Translations under genes and position numbers: made by a program
The notes under the pieces: generated by a model
What the model was told of the DNA's origin: nothing
The model's input: only the letters and a program-made list of their open reading frames with translations
Database searches by the model: none
Assembly: GCF_020859565.1 (NCBI RefSeq)
Contig: NZ_JAJHUO010000019.1
Span: forward strand, 161,111 to 225,110
DNA length: 64,000 nucleotides
Reading direction: 5' to 3'
Source: Saccharothrix luteola
Lineage (GTDB): Bacteria; Actinomycetota; Actinomycetes; Mycobacteriales; Pseudonocardiaceae
In this document: one piece after another, positions 52,101 to 59,711 of the stretch
How positions within the stretch are numbered: position 1 is the first letter of the stretch
Layout: each line of letters opens with the position of its first letter

Positions 52101-53133
52101 CGAGGCACAACTTGGTGTGCGCCAAGGCGAGCAGCGGCCCTTCGGCCAGGTCCGCGGCGCGTCGCAGCACCTCGATCGCCTCGTCGAAGTCGGCGGTCGC
52201 GGCGCCGTTGCCGCCGCGGAAGGTGAGCGCGCCGCCCAGTTCGCTCAGGGCGTGGACGTGCAGCGGCTGACCGGGCTCCGTGGCCTCGACCCCGACGCGG
52301 TACAGGGCGATCATGGTGTCCGGCTCCTCCAGCCGCACGTGGTCGCCCAGGTCGACGAGCAGGTCGGCGGCCAGGTCGGCGGTGAGCCCCCGGATCTCGT
52401 CGCCCGGGTCGAGTTCGCGCAACGTCCGCGCCATCTCCTCGATCAGCAGGCGGGCCGACTCGGGACCGGGGCTCGTCTCGTACCGCACGGCCCGCAGGTT
52501 CACCAGGTTCATCAACGCCACCGGCCGGTAGCGCCACTCCGGTCGCGCCGCCGCGAGGGACGCGGTGAGCACCCGTTCGGCTTCGGCGTGGTCCGGGTCG
52601 TCGGGCGCGGCCGGCTGACCTCGCCGGGTCAGGAACGCCCCGAGTTGGCACAGCACCGCGCCGTGGAACTCGTCGTCCGCGGGCAGCCTCCCGACGGCCG
52701 CCGTCATCGCCGCCACCGCGCGATCGAGGTCGAGCCGGTCCTCGGTCGCGTCGAACCGGCGGAAGAAGGCGCCGCCCAGGCTGTAGAGGAAGTGCGGGTC
52801 GAACTCGTCGCCGCCGGTTCCGACGCCGGTGTCGACGCCGTCCAGCAGGTCGAGCGCGGCCACCAGGTGGTGCGGCAACCCGTCGGGGTGCTCCGCCCGC
52901 AGCACGAGGAACCGGTCCAGGTAGGCGGACACGACGTCGGTGCCCGGATCGCCGGCGAAGTACCGGCACCAGCACAGCCACGCCACAGCGGCTAGCGCGT
53001 CCGCGTCCCCCACGTCCGCGAGCGCGCCCGCTTCCTCGATCGCCTCGGGCGCCAGGACCGGGTCCGCGTCCCCGTCGTCGAGGAATGCGTCGACCCGCCG
53101 GAAGATCGACTCGATCAGTTGACCACTGTCCAC
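49165..53133 (-). CDS. TPR-repeat CHAT-domain (caspase-like) protein
   Basis: A GTG at 53133 after GGGAGGA gives 1322 residues. About 850 residues of TPR-like repeats with a periodic DLDEAV motif (for example PADLDEAVAVLRRC) precede a C-terminal CHAT domain of about 300 residues. The catalytic pair is visible: H1192 in VHFACHG and C1232 in LSACDTA, so the peptidase should be active. CHAT proteins are caspase-like proteases used in signalling and in abortive-type defence in bacteria. The gene is divergent, across 65 bp, from a zinc-ribbon protein and a membrane protein that could be partners or substrates. Confidence 0.92.
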   Translation of the reverse strand: MDSGQLIESIFRRVDAFLDDGDADPVLAPEAIEEAGALADVGDADALAAVAWLCWCRYFAGDPGTDVVSAYLDRFLVLRAEHPDGLPHHLVAALDLLDGVDTGVGTGGDEFDPHFLYSLGGAFFRRFDATEDRLDLDRAVAAMTAAVGRLPADDEFHGAVLCQLGAFLTRRGQPAAPDDPDHAEAERVLTASLAAARPEWRYRPVALMNLVNLRAVRYETSPGPESARLLIEEMARTLRELDPGDEIRGLTADLAADLLVDLGDHVRLEEPDTMIALYRVGVEATEPGQPLHVHALSELGGALTFRGGNGAATADFDEAIEVLRRAADLAEGPLLALAHTKLCLAHLGRFERLEDPRDIADGIAAGRAALGPASGERMLTDFCVTNLASALISAHGSGVAGALGEAVELLLTAVDTEDANVRARARLMLGNAYRKSFGQTSDAATLDEAIRWHRSSIEMFPPEEFGYADHLNSLAAALIERARRFGGDEDLDEAIELFTAAAARMPQWHPERLMYLANLVQAHLDRHDRHGDPESAARASAIAREITGAEVPAGMAATRLGAIASALITAYDFGGAPADLDEAVAVLRRCVAVTSHRDPAALNQLGSALIRRHERTGAVADVVEAVGSHRAALASVATTDSRRGEYLTNLCNALEQLYHVTGDLGHLDEAVRAGVESTAVDVGSPTRVSSLTNLSKAAATRYHVRRDPADLDRAVEAQREALALVGPGNPRRVRYLSNLGGSLADRFLVSGEAGDLDEAVALLRECAERTTAGDTRHATHLHNLGLVLVRRFRAGHDPADLAEAVDALSAAASGTSAAIVRVQAARLWAVSVAEHDVASSLAGYEQAVALFPVLAWHGLRREDQERQLLDLVGVASDAAATALAAGRPERAVELLEQGRSVLWSQLLDLRTDFLALRGARPDLAQRLEELRDGLEEPAATDDLDPTPVALDRRMALARQWDETVAEVRGLPGLADFLRPRPCAELLGAAADGPIVIVNVSALRCDALVMTPDGVDVVPLPDLTAQDASERADELAAAAHAAHDLAGVVAHNAVLSDVLAWLWQAVAEPVLAHVGAAPRLWWCPTGALTRLPLHAAGIPGTPASVPDLTVSSYTPTIRALSLAREGKPAGGDGVLVVAVPEVRGAVPLDVEPEVAALAELSPGRCTVRRSADAVRDRVLADLPRHGHVHFACHGVVDPSRPSASGLLLHDERLTVADVSRLRLGAELAYLSACDTASGGDLPDESLHLGAGLNLAGYRHVVATLWPIHDATAGEVARGFYGHLGASTAPDRAAFALHEAVRDMRAQGWDTLPTSWVPYVHVGP

Positions 53134-53184
53134 ACGTCCTCCCTGAATGGGGGTCGCACGCCGCTGACCGCTCGTTACTGCCGG

Positions 53185-53190
53185 TATCGT
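53185..53190 (+). promoter_or_regulatory. Candidate -10 box
   Basis: TATCGT ends eight bases before the ATG at 53199, again without a ribosome site in between. Confidence 0.4.
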
Positions 53191-53198
53191 CCCGGGTC

Positions 53199-53600
53199 AT
53201 GACCGGTCAGCCCTGGCTCTACCGAGTCCTCGTCGACCCCGGCGCCACCCGATCGGGCGCGCCATGGCTGGACCTGCCGCCCGGGACGGGGCCGGTGGAC
53301 GCCGCCCGTGCCGCCGCGACCGTCTTCGCCGCGGACGCCGCCGTGCCGGCGCTGGTGCTGCGCGTCGAGGACGGCGAGGTCGGCGTGACCACCCGGGAAC
53401 ACCTGGACCGGCTGGGGCGATCGGCCGTGCGCGGGCTGGGCGAGGGCGACGGCGCGACCCTGCCCGGCGAGTCGACGCGGTACGCGGTGCTGCGCTTCGC
53501 CTGCGGGACGTGCGAGACCACGGCCTACCGCGTGCACGTCGGCATGTCCGGCGCGCCGGGTTGCCCGAACGGCCACGGTCCGATGGAGGCCGCGCCGTGA
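53199..53600 (+). CDS. Small protein with C-terminal zinc-ribbon-like motif
   Basis: The ATG at 53199 gives 133 residues. The first 90 residues form an alpha/beta pattern with no known motif. The end has FACGTCET and, after about 15 residues, CPNGHGPME, i.e. C-x2-C and a Cys-x3-His that could bind zinc. I do not recognise the family. It is divergent from the CHAT gene and overlaps the following membrane protein gene by 4 bp, so these three genes probably work together. Confidence 0.7.
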   Translation: MTGQPWLYRVLVDPGATRSGAPWLDLPPGTGPVDAARAAATVFAADAAVPALVLRVEDGEVGVTTREHLDRLGRSAVRGLGEGDGATLPGESTRYAVLRFACGTCETTAYRVHVGMSGAPGCPNGHGPMEAAP

Positions 53601-54538
53601 CGCTCGCCGGACTGGCCAAACCGGCGGGCGAGGGGTTCTCGCCGCGTTTCGTCGTCGTGAGCTACCTGCCTTCACTCGCGGCAGCGGTGTTCCTGCTCCT
53701 GCTGGTCTGGGCGGGTGCGCCCGGTCCGCTGACGTGGTCGCGCGCGTGGAAGACCGCCGCCGGGCTCGGCGTGGGCGAGGTCATCGGCCTCGCGGTGGCG
53801 CTGACGCTGCTCGCCGTGGCGCTGATGCCGTTGCAGCTGACCGTGGTGCGGCTGCTGGAGGGGTACTGGCCGAGGCTGCTCACGCCGCTGGACCGCCTGC
53901 TGCGGGTGGTGCAGCGGTGGCGGCGCGGCAGGCTCGAGAAGAGGACCGAGCTGCCCGGCGACGCCGAACCGACCCCGGCCCAGGTCCTCGCCGCCGGCCT
54001 CGCGGGCACGCAGCTCGAACGGCGCTTCCCCGACGAGGAGCACGTGCGCGCCACGACCCTGGGCAACGTGCTGGCCGCCGCCGAGCAGCGGGCGGGCGCG
54101 AACTACGGCTGGGACGCCGTCGTCGCGTGGCCGCGCCTGTACCCCGTGCTGACCGACCAGGTGCGGGCCGTGGTGGACGCCCGGCGCGACAGCCTCGACA
54201 GCACCGCCCGGCTCGCCCTGACCGGCGCGGTCACCGCGGTCGCGTCCGCCGCCCTGCTGGCCCGCAGCGGGTGGTGGTGGCTGCTGGCCCTGGCCCCGTT
54301 GGCCGTCGGGTGGCTCGCCTACGCCGGTGCGGTGCGCGCCGCGGTCGCGTACGGCGAGGCGCTCATCGTGGCCTTCGACCTGGGGCGGTTCGCCCTGCTG
54401 ACCGCCCTGCACCTGCCGCTGCCCCGGACGAGGGCGGACGAACGGCGCCTGGCCGAGGGCTTGTGCCTGCAGTGGCGGCAAGGCGTCCAACTCCCGGACG
54501 AGTACGACCACGGCGACGACCCGCCTAGCGCGGCGTGA
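53597..54538 (+). CDS. Membrane protein of unknown function, coupled to the zinc-ribbon gene
   Basis: The GTG at 53597 overlaps the previous stop (GTGA) and gives 313 residues. Two strong helices lie near residues 18-40 and 55-85, then a soluble segment with LGNVLAAAEQRAGANYGWD and VVAWPRLYPVL, then two helices near 205-245. The middle motif looks conserved and the form suggests a membrane sensor or effector, but I know no function. The last 14 bp overlap the convergent TetR gene. Confidence 0.7.
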   Translation: MTLAGLAKPAGEGFSPRFVVVSYLPSLAAAVFLLLLVWAGAPGPLTWSRAWKTAAGLGVGEVIGLAVALTLLAVALMPLQLTVVRLLEGYWPRLLTPLDRLLRVVQRWRRGRLEKRTELPGDAEPTPAQVLAAGLAGTQLERRFPDEEHVRATTLGNVLAAAEQRAGANYGWDAVVAWPRLYPVLTDQVRAVVDARRDSLDSTARLALTGAVTAVASAALLARSGWWWLLALAPLAVGWLAYAGAVRAAVAYGEALIVAFDLGRFALLTALHLPLPRTRADERRLAEGLCLQWRQGVQLPDEYDHGDDPPSAA

Positions 54539-55145
54539 TGCCGTTCAGGACGGTGGTGACCAGGGCGTCGACGTGGTCCGCCGGCACGTCCACCGGCTCG
54601 GTCAGGCCCCGGTAGACGCGGGGGAGGACGAGTTCGTGGCACGCGCCGACGACGAGCGTGGCCACGGCGTGCAGGTCCGTGCCCAGGGCGATCCGGCCGC
54701 GGTCCCGTTCGGTCCGCAGGTAGTCGGCCAGGGCGGTGTGCAGGCCGCGTCCGTCGGCCATCGGGTTGGGCAGGGCGTCGAACCGGGCGAACACCTCGGG
54801 GTGGCCGATCAGCCCGGCGAACGCGGGCAGGAACGCCGCGTGCACGGCCAGCGCGTGCGTGACGAAGGCGTGCAGGTTCTCCGCCAGCGTGCCGTCGGTG
54901 TCGGGCCGGCCGATGCGCCGCTCCACCTCGCGGACGTGCTCGTGCAGGGCGAGCGCGAGCAGTTCCTCCTTGTCCGCGAAGTGGTTGTAGAGCACGCCGA
55001 CCGCGACGTCGGCCGCGCGGGCGATGTCGCGGACCGTGAGCCCGGCGGTGCCGCGTTCGGCGATGAGGCGCGTGGCCGCGGCGATCAGGTGGTCGCGCAG
55101 GCTCACGTCGCCGTCACGCAGTGCTGCTGCTCGTCGCGGTGCCAT
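54525..55145 (-). CDS. TetR-family transcriptional regulator
   Basis: The ATG at 55145 gives 206 residues. The N-terminal HTH is typical: RDHLIAAATRLIAERGTAGLTVRDIARAADVAVGVLYNHFADKEELL. The C-terminal ligand domain is all-helical. It lies just downstream of a methyltransferase gene on the same strand, whose upstream region carries two abutting TGAAC-N4-GTTCA sites. It is therefore a good candidate to control that methyltransferase and perhaps the divergent ynfA-like gene. Confidence 0.93.
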   Translation of the reverse strand: MAPRRAAALRDGDVSLRDHLIAAATRLIAERGTAGLTVRDIARAADVAVGVLYNHFADKEELLALALHEHVREVERRIGRPDTDGTLAENLHAFVTHALAVHAAFLPAFAGLIGHPEVFARFDALPNPMADGRGLHTALADYLRTERDRGRIALGTDLHAVATLVVGACHELVLPRVYRGLTEPVDVPADHVDALVTTVLNGITPR

Positions 55146-55235
55146 CGCCGTGCATCGTAGGCGGTGGGTGGAGGTCGAAGCCGTGGGCCGCGGCGTCGGT
55201 CGGGAACGGCACCGGGTCGACGACCCGGGCCACGG

Positions 55236-56045
55236 TCAGGCCCTCGCGGTGACGAGCCGGGCCGTGCCGCGCAGCCGGACCGCGTCACCGTCGGCGTGCG
55301 GTGCCAGCGCGGCGGCGACGGAGTCGCGGATCTCGTCCACAGTGGACGGTGAGGCGTCGCGCAGGGCGAACCGGACCGGGCCCCAGCCCATGATGAACTC
55401 CGTCGCGTCGGCGACGTCGCGGCCCCACACCTGGTCCGCCTCCACCGCCTCGGCCGTCACGTCGGTGAAGCCCGCGCCGGTCAGCACCCGGTCGATCACG
55501 GTCGGGTCGGACAGCGACAGCGGGCCGGTCTCGGTCGACGTGGACATCGGCGAGCCGCCGAACGCCGCGAACACCTCGGCCAGGTCGCCGAGGTCGCGCA
55601 TCGACAGGAACGCCAGCCGCCCGCCGGGCCGCAGCCCGCCGCGGATGTTGGCGAACGCGGCGACCGGGTCGGCGAAGAACATGACCCCGAACCGGCTGAC
55701 CGCCACGTCGAACGCGTGCGGCGGGAACGGGTGGACCTGCGCGTCACCCTGCTCGAACGTCATGTTCGGCACGCCCGTGGCCGTCATCCGCGCGCGGGCC
55801 AGCATCGGTCCGGACAGGTCGACGCCGGTGACGTGGGCGACGTGGGGTGCGATGAGCCGACTGATCCGGCCGTTGCCGCAGCCGATGTCGAGCACCCGGT
55901 CGTCGGGCGAGAGGTCGGCCGCGGTGATCAGCAGGTCGTTGAAACCGGCGTTCACGGCGTCGTAGCGGTCCTGGTTCTCGGCCCAGTGCTTGCCCTCGTA
56001 CCCGTTCCACGCCTCGGCCTGGTGGGTGTTGACGATCTTCGGCAC
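55236..56045 (-). CDS. Class I SAM-dependent methyltransferase
   Basis: A GTG at 56045 after GGGGAGG gives 269 residues. RVLDIGCGNGRISRLIA is motif I, TGVDLSGPMLARAR motif post I, and GGLRPGGRLAFLSM the strand 5 region, as in UbiE-like small-molecule methyltransferases. The substrate is unknown. Its promoter region holds a double TetR-type operator, and the TetR gene follows 90 bp downstream, so expression is probably induced by a small molecule. Confidence 0.9.
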   Translation of the reverse strand: MPKIVNTHQAEAWNGYEGKHWAENQDRYDAVNAGFNDLLITAADLSPDDRVLDIGCGNGRISRLIAPHVAHVTGVDLSGPMLARARMTATGVPNMTFEQGDAQVHPFPPHAFDVAVSRFGVMFFADPVAAFANIRGGLRPGGRLAFLSMRDLGDLAEVFAAFGGSPMSTSTETGPLSLSDPTVIDRVLTGAGFTDVTAEAVEADQVWGRDVADATEFIMGWGPVRFALRDASPSTVDEIRDSVAAALAPHADGDAVRLRGTARLVTARA

Positions 56046-56064
56046 GGTGCTGCCTCCCCGGTTG

Positions 56065-56092
56065 TGAACGCCTGTTCATGAACAACTGTTCA
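56065..56092. promoter_or_regulatory. Double TetR-type operator (two abutting 14-bp palindromes)
   Basis: TGAACGCCTGTTCA (56065-56078) and TGAACAACTGTTCA (56079-56092) are two TGAAC-N4-GTTCA sites placed end to end. The pair also forms a larger 36-bp palindrome (56061-56096). It lies 20-47 bp before the methyltransferase start and just upstream of the plus-strand promoter at 56108, so one regulator could control both directions. Confidence 0.75.
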
Positions 56093-56107
56093 CAACGGAA
56101 CCCGGTG

Positions 56108-56135
56108 TTGTCAAGAACGGGACGCCGGCTATCGT
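56108..56135 (+). promoter_or_regulatory. Promoter of the ynfA-like gene
   Basis: TTGTCA (56108-56113) and TATCGT (56130-56135) are spaced 16 bp, a good sigma-70-type match. The -10 box ends seven bases before the ATG at 56143, as for a leaderless mRNA. Confidence 0.55.
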
Positions 56136-56142
56136 CGCGGCC

Positions 56143-56475
56143 ATGACCGTGGTCCGCTCGTTGCTGTTGTTCGTGCTGGCCGCGCTGGCCGAGATCGGTG
56201 GCGCGTGGCTGGTGTGGCAGGGCGTGCGGGAGCACCGCGGCCTGCTGTGGATCGGCGCGGGCGTGGCGGCGCTCGGCCTGTACGGGTTCGTGGCGACGTT
56301 GCAGCCCGACGCGCACTTCGGCCGCATCCTGGCCGCATACGGCGGGGTGTTCGTGGCCGGCTCGCTGGCGTGGGGCGTGGTGGTGGACAAGTTCCGGCCC
56401 GACCGTTGGGACTACGTCGGCGCGGCGATCTGCCTGGTCGGCGTGGCCGTGATCATGTACGCGCCGCGCCCGTGA
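56143..56475 (+). CDS. UPF0060 (YnfA-like) small membrane protein
   Basis: The ATG at 56143 gives 110 residues with four membrane helices. SLLLFVLAALAEIGGAWLVW with the buried Glu, YGFVATLQPDAHFGRILAAYGG, and DRWDYVGAAICLVGVAVIMY are the family's signature. UPF0060 proteins are distant relatives of small multidrug resistance exporters, and drug export has been proposed. A double operator lies just upstream. The next gene overlaps the stop by 4 bp. Confidence 0.92.
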   Translation: MTVVRSLLLFVLAALAEIGGAWLVWQGVREHRGLLWIGAGVAALGLYGFVATLQPDAHFGRILAAYGGVFVAGSLAWGVVVDKFRPDRWDYVGAAICLVGVAVIMYAPRP

Positions 56476-57368
56476 AGGTCCCGGAGGCGCTGACGGCGTC
56501 GTACCACCGCACGGAGTGGGGACGGGCGTGGCTCGCCGCGCTGCCCGGCCAGGTCGGCGACTACCTCGACCGGTGGGAGTTGCGGCCGGACGGGCCGGTC
56601 GGCAGCGGCATGGCGTCGCTCGTGCTGCCGGTCGTGCGCGCGGACGGGACGCCCGCCGTGCTCAAGCTCCAGCCCGTCACCGAGGAGAACGCCGCCGCGC
56701 CGATCGGCCTGCGCACGTGGGACGGCGACGGCGTGGTCCGGCTGCTCGCCGACGAGCCGGGCGCCATGCTGCTGGAAAGGCTGGACGCGAGCCGGCCGCT
56801 GTCCTCGGTGGCCGACGACGTGGTCGCCCTGCGAATCCTCGCCGACCTGCTGGCCCGCCTGGTCGCGGTGCCCGCGCCGCCGGGCGTGCGGCGGCTGGCC
56901 GACCTCGCGCGCGCCATGCTCGACCAGGTGCCGGGCGCCGTGCCGGCGCTGCGTCCGGCGGCCGACCGGGACCTGGTGCGGACGTGCGCGTCCGCCGTGG
57001 CCGAGGTGGCGGGTGAGGCGGGCGACCGGCTGCTGCACTGGGACCTGCACTACGACAACGTGCTGGCGGGCGAACGGGAGCCGTGGCTGGCGATCGACCC
57101 GGAGCCGCTGGCGGGCGATCCGGGCTTCGACCTGCTGCCCGCCCTGGACAACCGCTGGGACGCCGTGGTCGCCACGGGTGACGTGCCGCGAGCCGTGCTC
57201 CGCCGCTTCGACCTGCTGACCGACGCCCTGGGCCTGGACCGGGACCGTGCGGCGGCGTGGACCCTGGGCAGGGTGCTGCAGAACTCGTTGTGGGACGTGG
57301 AAGACGGCGAGACCGCCCTGAACCCGGTCCAGGTCGCCATCGCCACCGCCCTGCTCGGCCGAACCTGA
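56472..57368 (+). CDS. APH(6)/hydroxyurea-phosphotransferase-like kinase
   Basis: The GTG at 56472 overlaps the ynfA-like stop (GTGA) and gives 298 residues. ELRPDGPVGSGMASLVLPV is the N-lobe nucleotide region, GAMLLERLD follows, LLHWDLHYDNVLAG is the catalytic loop, and AIDPEPLAGDPGFDLLPALDN the metal-binding Asp region. This is the streptomycin 6-phosphotransferase family, though many members are not resistance genes. A paralogue lies at 62878. Pairing with a possible exporter and TetR site hints at a drug-response unit, which is inference. Confidence 0.85.
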   Translation: MKVPEALTASYHRTEWGRAWLAALPGQVGDYLDRWELRPDGPVGSGMASLVLPVVRADGTPAVLKLQPVTEENAAAPIGLRTWDGDGVVRLLADEPGAMLLERLDASRPLSSVADDVVALRILADLLARLVAVPAPPGVRRLADLARAMLDQVPGAVPALRPAADRDLVRTCASAVAEVAGEAGDRLLHWDLHYDNVLAGEREPWLAIDPEPLAGDPGFDLLPALDNRWDAVVATGDVPRAVLRRFDLLTDALGLDRDRAAAWTLGRVLQNSLWDVEDGETALNPVQVAIATALLGRT

Positions 57369-57406
57369 TCGGCCATCGTCGAGTCGCGATGCGTGCCAAG
57401 ACAGCC

Positions 57407-57440
57407 GCGGGCGGCGACCGGAGGTCTGGTCGCCGCCCGC
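57407..57440. terminator. Terminator hairpin
   Basis: GCGGGCGGCGACC (57407-57419) and GGTCGCCGCCCGC (57428-57440) pair perfectly over 13 bp with an 8-base loop, between the kinase gene and the convergent decayed gene. Confidence 0.75.
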
Positions 57441-57449
57441 AGGCCCCGT

Positions 57450-57668
57450 TCAGCCCACTTCTCCGGTGCCCTCCGGCGCGCCGGCCAGCTGAGTACGCCA
57501 GGCCGTAGCCCGCGACCCGGCTGTCTTCCCATTCGCCGTACTCCTCCACGATCGCGAACGGCCGCGGGCCTGCTCATTGGCGATCAGGTGCAGGAGGTTG
57601 GTGAACTGGTCTCTGGTCCACAGCGGCTGCGCCACCATGTCGGGGCTGGGCTCGTCCAACTCGTTCAT
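57450..57668 (-). pseudogene. Frameshifted small gene
   Basis: The ATG at 57668 overlaps an upstream stop (ATGA). It encodes MNELDEPSPDMVAQPLWT and LLHLIANEQARG, after which the frame becomes Arg/Ser/Ala-rich with poor third-position GC. In the next frame, from about 57560, the better-coded VEEYGEWEDSRVAGYGLAY appears. Restoring one base near 57560 gives a continuous ANEQARGRFAIVEEYGEWED. The gene thus seems broken by a single-base loss. I do not know its family. Confidence 0.55.
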
Positions 57669-57784
57669 GCGCACTTCCTCTCGACGTTGTAGATCAGGTC
57701 GGCCAGTGCATCACCGGGTATCAGGCGGTTGGCCGCCTGTTCAGGGGTGACGTGTGCCTCACGGCTCAGCAGTACCGACGGCAT
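57665..57784 (-). CDS. Very small protein coupled to the decayed gene
   Basis: The ATG at 57784 gives 39 residues ending NVERKCA, with a 4-bp overlap to the next gene. No ribosome site precedes it. In another frame the DNA just upstream reads MPLAYFLADR, which would join it if one base were added, so the present start may be an artefact of a second lesion. Its function is unknown. Confidence 0.4.
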   Translation of the reverse strand: MPSVLLSREAHVTPEQAANRLIPGDALADLIYNVERKCA

Positions 57785-57814
57785 GGGCGGTCGGCGAGGA
57801 AGTAGGCGAGTGGC

Positions 57815-58345
57815 ATGGTGGGGAAGGCCAACACCGGCGTCGGGAAGGCCGCGGTGCGAGCGTTGTTGCTGGACCGCATGGCTTGGACGCACGCGGTCGC
57901 CGGTCAGGGCGACGCGGCCGACCGTGTCCTGGCTGAAGCGGCAGAGGTCGTCCGCCGGCGTGATGACCGCCCCGAACCCGATTGGGTCTTCTGGGTGGAC
58001 GACGACGAGATCCGAATCATGGCCGGACGGTGTTGGACGCAGCTCCGGCGACCTCTTCGCGCCGTACCCAGTTTGGAGGACGTGCTCAGCCGCTACGGCG
58101 ACACCCATGCGCGTGACAAGGCCATCTACCTGACGTCGCTCGCCCACGCCTACCTCGATGCGGGGGAGGTGGAACAGGCCGCGACGGTCACCGAGCACGC
58201 GGTGCGATCGGCAGGCGGAGTGGGGTCAGTGCGGCCGGCCGAGAAGATCGAGAAGGTCGTGCGGCGGTTGAAGCCGCACCGCTCGCTGCCGGTTGTGTCC
58301 ACCGTCATCGAGGCCGCGGGGCTCCTCGCTACTGCGCAGCGCTGA
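57815..58345 (+). CDS. TPR-like C-terminal part of an XRE-family regulator (probably truncated)
   Basis: The ATG at 57815 gives 176 residues. ALLLDRMAWTHAVAGQGDAADRVLAEAAEVVRR and EDVLSRYGDTHARDKAIYLTSLAHAYLDAGEVEQA resemble the C-terminal TPR part of HTH regulators common in Pseudonocardiaceae, which are about 400 residues long. The HTH part is missing and there is no normal ribosome site, so this is probably a 5'-deleted remnant, joined directly to the decayed genes on the other strand. Confidence 0.55.
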   Translation: MVGKANTGVGKAAVRALLLDRMAWTHAVAGQGDAADRVLAEAAEVVRRRDDRPEPDWVFWVDDDEIRIMAGRCWTQLRRPLRAVPSLEDVLSRYGDTHARDKAIYLTSLAHAYLDAGEVEQAATVTEHAVRSAGGVGSVRPAEKIEKVVRRLKPHRSLPVVSTVIEAAGLLATAQR

Positions 58346-58655
58346 CCGTCTGGCGCAGCCAGGCGAGGTAGTCCTCGGAGGCCGCGGCCAGCGGTAGGGC
58401 AGTCACCTCCGGGTTGTCCCACGGGTGTTCACGCCGCAGGTGCGCCTCCAACTCCGGGTAGCGCTCGGCCGTGGTCTTCAGCACCACCTGCCACTCTTCA
58501 CCCTCGCCCTGTTCTCCCAGGTGCCAGAAGAACGACAGCACCGGGCCGGACACCTGTGCGCTCGCTGCCAGGCGAGCGGCGACGGCGGAGCGCGCCAGGT
58601 TCGTGGCGGTGACGCGGTCGGCGGCTGTCGTGGTCACCTGGAGGAACTCCGTCAT
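58329..58655 (-). CDS. cutA: Divalent-cation tolerance protein CutA
   Basis: The ATG at 58655 gives 108 residues, the family length. FLQVTTTAADRVTATNLARSAV, the central EEWQVVLKTTAERYPELEAHLRREHPWDNPEV and the end YLAWLRQTV are the CutA1 signature of the trimeric ferredoxin-like fold. Its role in metal tolerance is debated. It overlaps the end of the convergent remnant by 17 bp. Confidence 0.93.
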   Translation of the reverse strand: MTEFLQVTTTAADRVTATNLARSAVAARLAASAQVSGPVLSFFWHLGEQGEGEEWQVVLKTTAERYPELEAHLRREHPWDNPEVTALPLAAASEDYLAWLRQTVSAAQ

Positions 58656-58707
58656 GACCGTCAGGCTGGGTGGTTGCCCGTCTCGCGGTGCGCAGGCGCC
58701 GGGAACG

Positions 58708-59679
58708 TCAGGCCGGTGGTGGGTTGCCGCGCGGGCGGAGGCGGCCCATCGGCAGTGGTGGGGCGGGGAGGCGGTCGCCCGGGTAGCCCTCGACCCGGCC
58801 GAAGCGCTCCGACTCGGCCTGCCACTGGTCGCGGTACCGGACGATCTCCTCGTGGGTCCGGCCCACGAAGTTCCACCACATCACCAGGTCCTCGCCCAGC
58901 GGCTCGCCGCCGAGCAGGACCACCCGGGCCGAGGTCTCGGTGGCGTTGGCCAGGTGCAGCACCGACGCGCCCGGTCCGACGTAGCCGAGCGCGCCGCTCG
59001 CCAGCGCCGTGCCGCCGAGCTCCACCGCACCGACGTCGACGAGCACGCCGTGCTCGAACGTCGCGTCCACGTCGAGCGCCAGCCGCGCGCCGGGTTCGAG
59101 CACGAGTTCCGCGCCCAGCAACGGCGTGAACGTGCGCACCGGCGACGTCCGACCCGCGACCGTGCCGAGGAACACCCTGACCGAGGCGCCGTCCAACGCC
59201 ACCGCCTCGGGCACGTGGTGCTGGAAGTCGCGCGGCGCGTCGCGGTGGGCGTCGGGCAGCGCGATCCACAGCTGCACGCCGTGCAGCACGGTCGTCTCCG
59301 GCGTCGACACCTCGGAGTGGCAGATGCCGTGCCCGGCGGTCATCAGGTTCAGCTCGCCGGGCCGCACCAGCGCGTGCACGCCGAGGCTGTCGCGGTGCTC
59401 GATCTCGCCGCTGAACAGCCAGCTCGCGGTCTGCAGGCCGGTGTGCGGGTGCGGCGCGACGTCCATCCCGCCGCTGACCGACACGTCGTCGGGCCCGTAG
59501 TGGTCGGCGAAGCACCACGCGCCGATCATGGACCGCGACCGCTGCGGCAGCGTGCGCCGCACGGTCATCGCCCGCGGCCCGCCCAGCGGCACGTCGCGGG
59601 GGTCGAGGACCTCGACCGCCGCGACGCCGGACGTGCTCTCGCAGATCAACTCGGACGGGTGGGTCTCCACGTTGCTCAT
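58708..59679 (-). CDS. Pirin-family protein
   Basis: The ATG at 59679 gives 323 residues. The N-terminal cupin has DVAPHPHTGLQTASWLFSGEIEHRDS with metal His residues, and LMTAGHGICHSEVS with the other ligands. GVQLWIALPDAHRD and the C-terminal cupin follow the pirin pattern. Pirins bind iron and some have quercetinase activity. Others regulate metabolism. The specific role here is not visible. Confidence 0.92.
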   Translation of the reverse strand: MSNVETHPSELICESTSGVAAVEVLDPRDVPLGGPRAMTVRRTLPQRSRSMIGAWCFADHYGPDDVSVSGGMDVAPHPHTGLQTASWLFSGEIEHRDSLGVHALVRPGELNLMTAGHGICHSEVSTPETTVLHGVQLWIALPDAHRDAPRDFQHHVPEAVALDGASVRVFLGTVAGRTSPVRTFTPLLGAELVLEPGARLALDVDATFEHGVLVDVGAVELGGTALASGALGYVGPGASVLHLANATETSARVVLLGGEPLGEDLVMWWNFVGRTHEEIVRYRDQWQAESERFGRVEGYPGDRLPAPPLPMGRLRPRGNPPPA

Positions 59680-59711
59680 CACGACCCCGTTCGGACGGCC
59701 ATCAGGCCATC

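Noticed and set aside
49165..54538. A bacterial gasdermin with its protease
   Set aside because: The membrane protein has ordinary helices at both ends and lacks gasdermin features. The pairing is kept only as a more general hypothesis.
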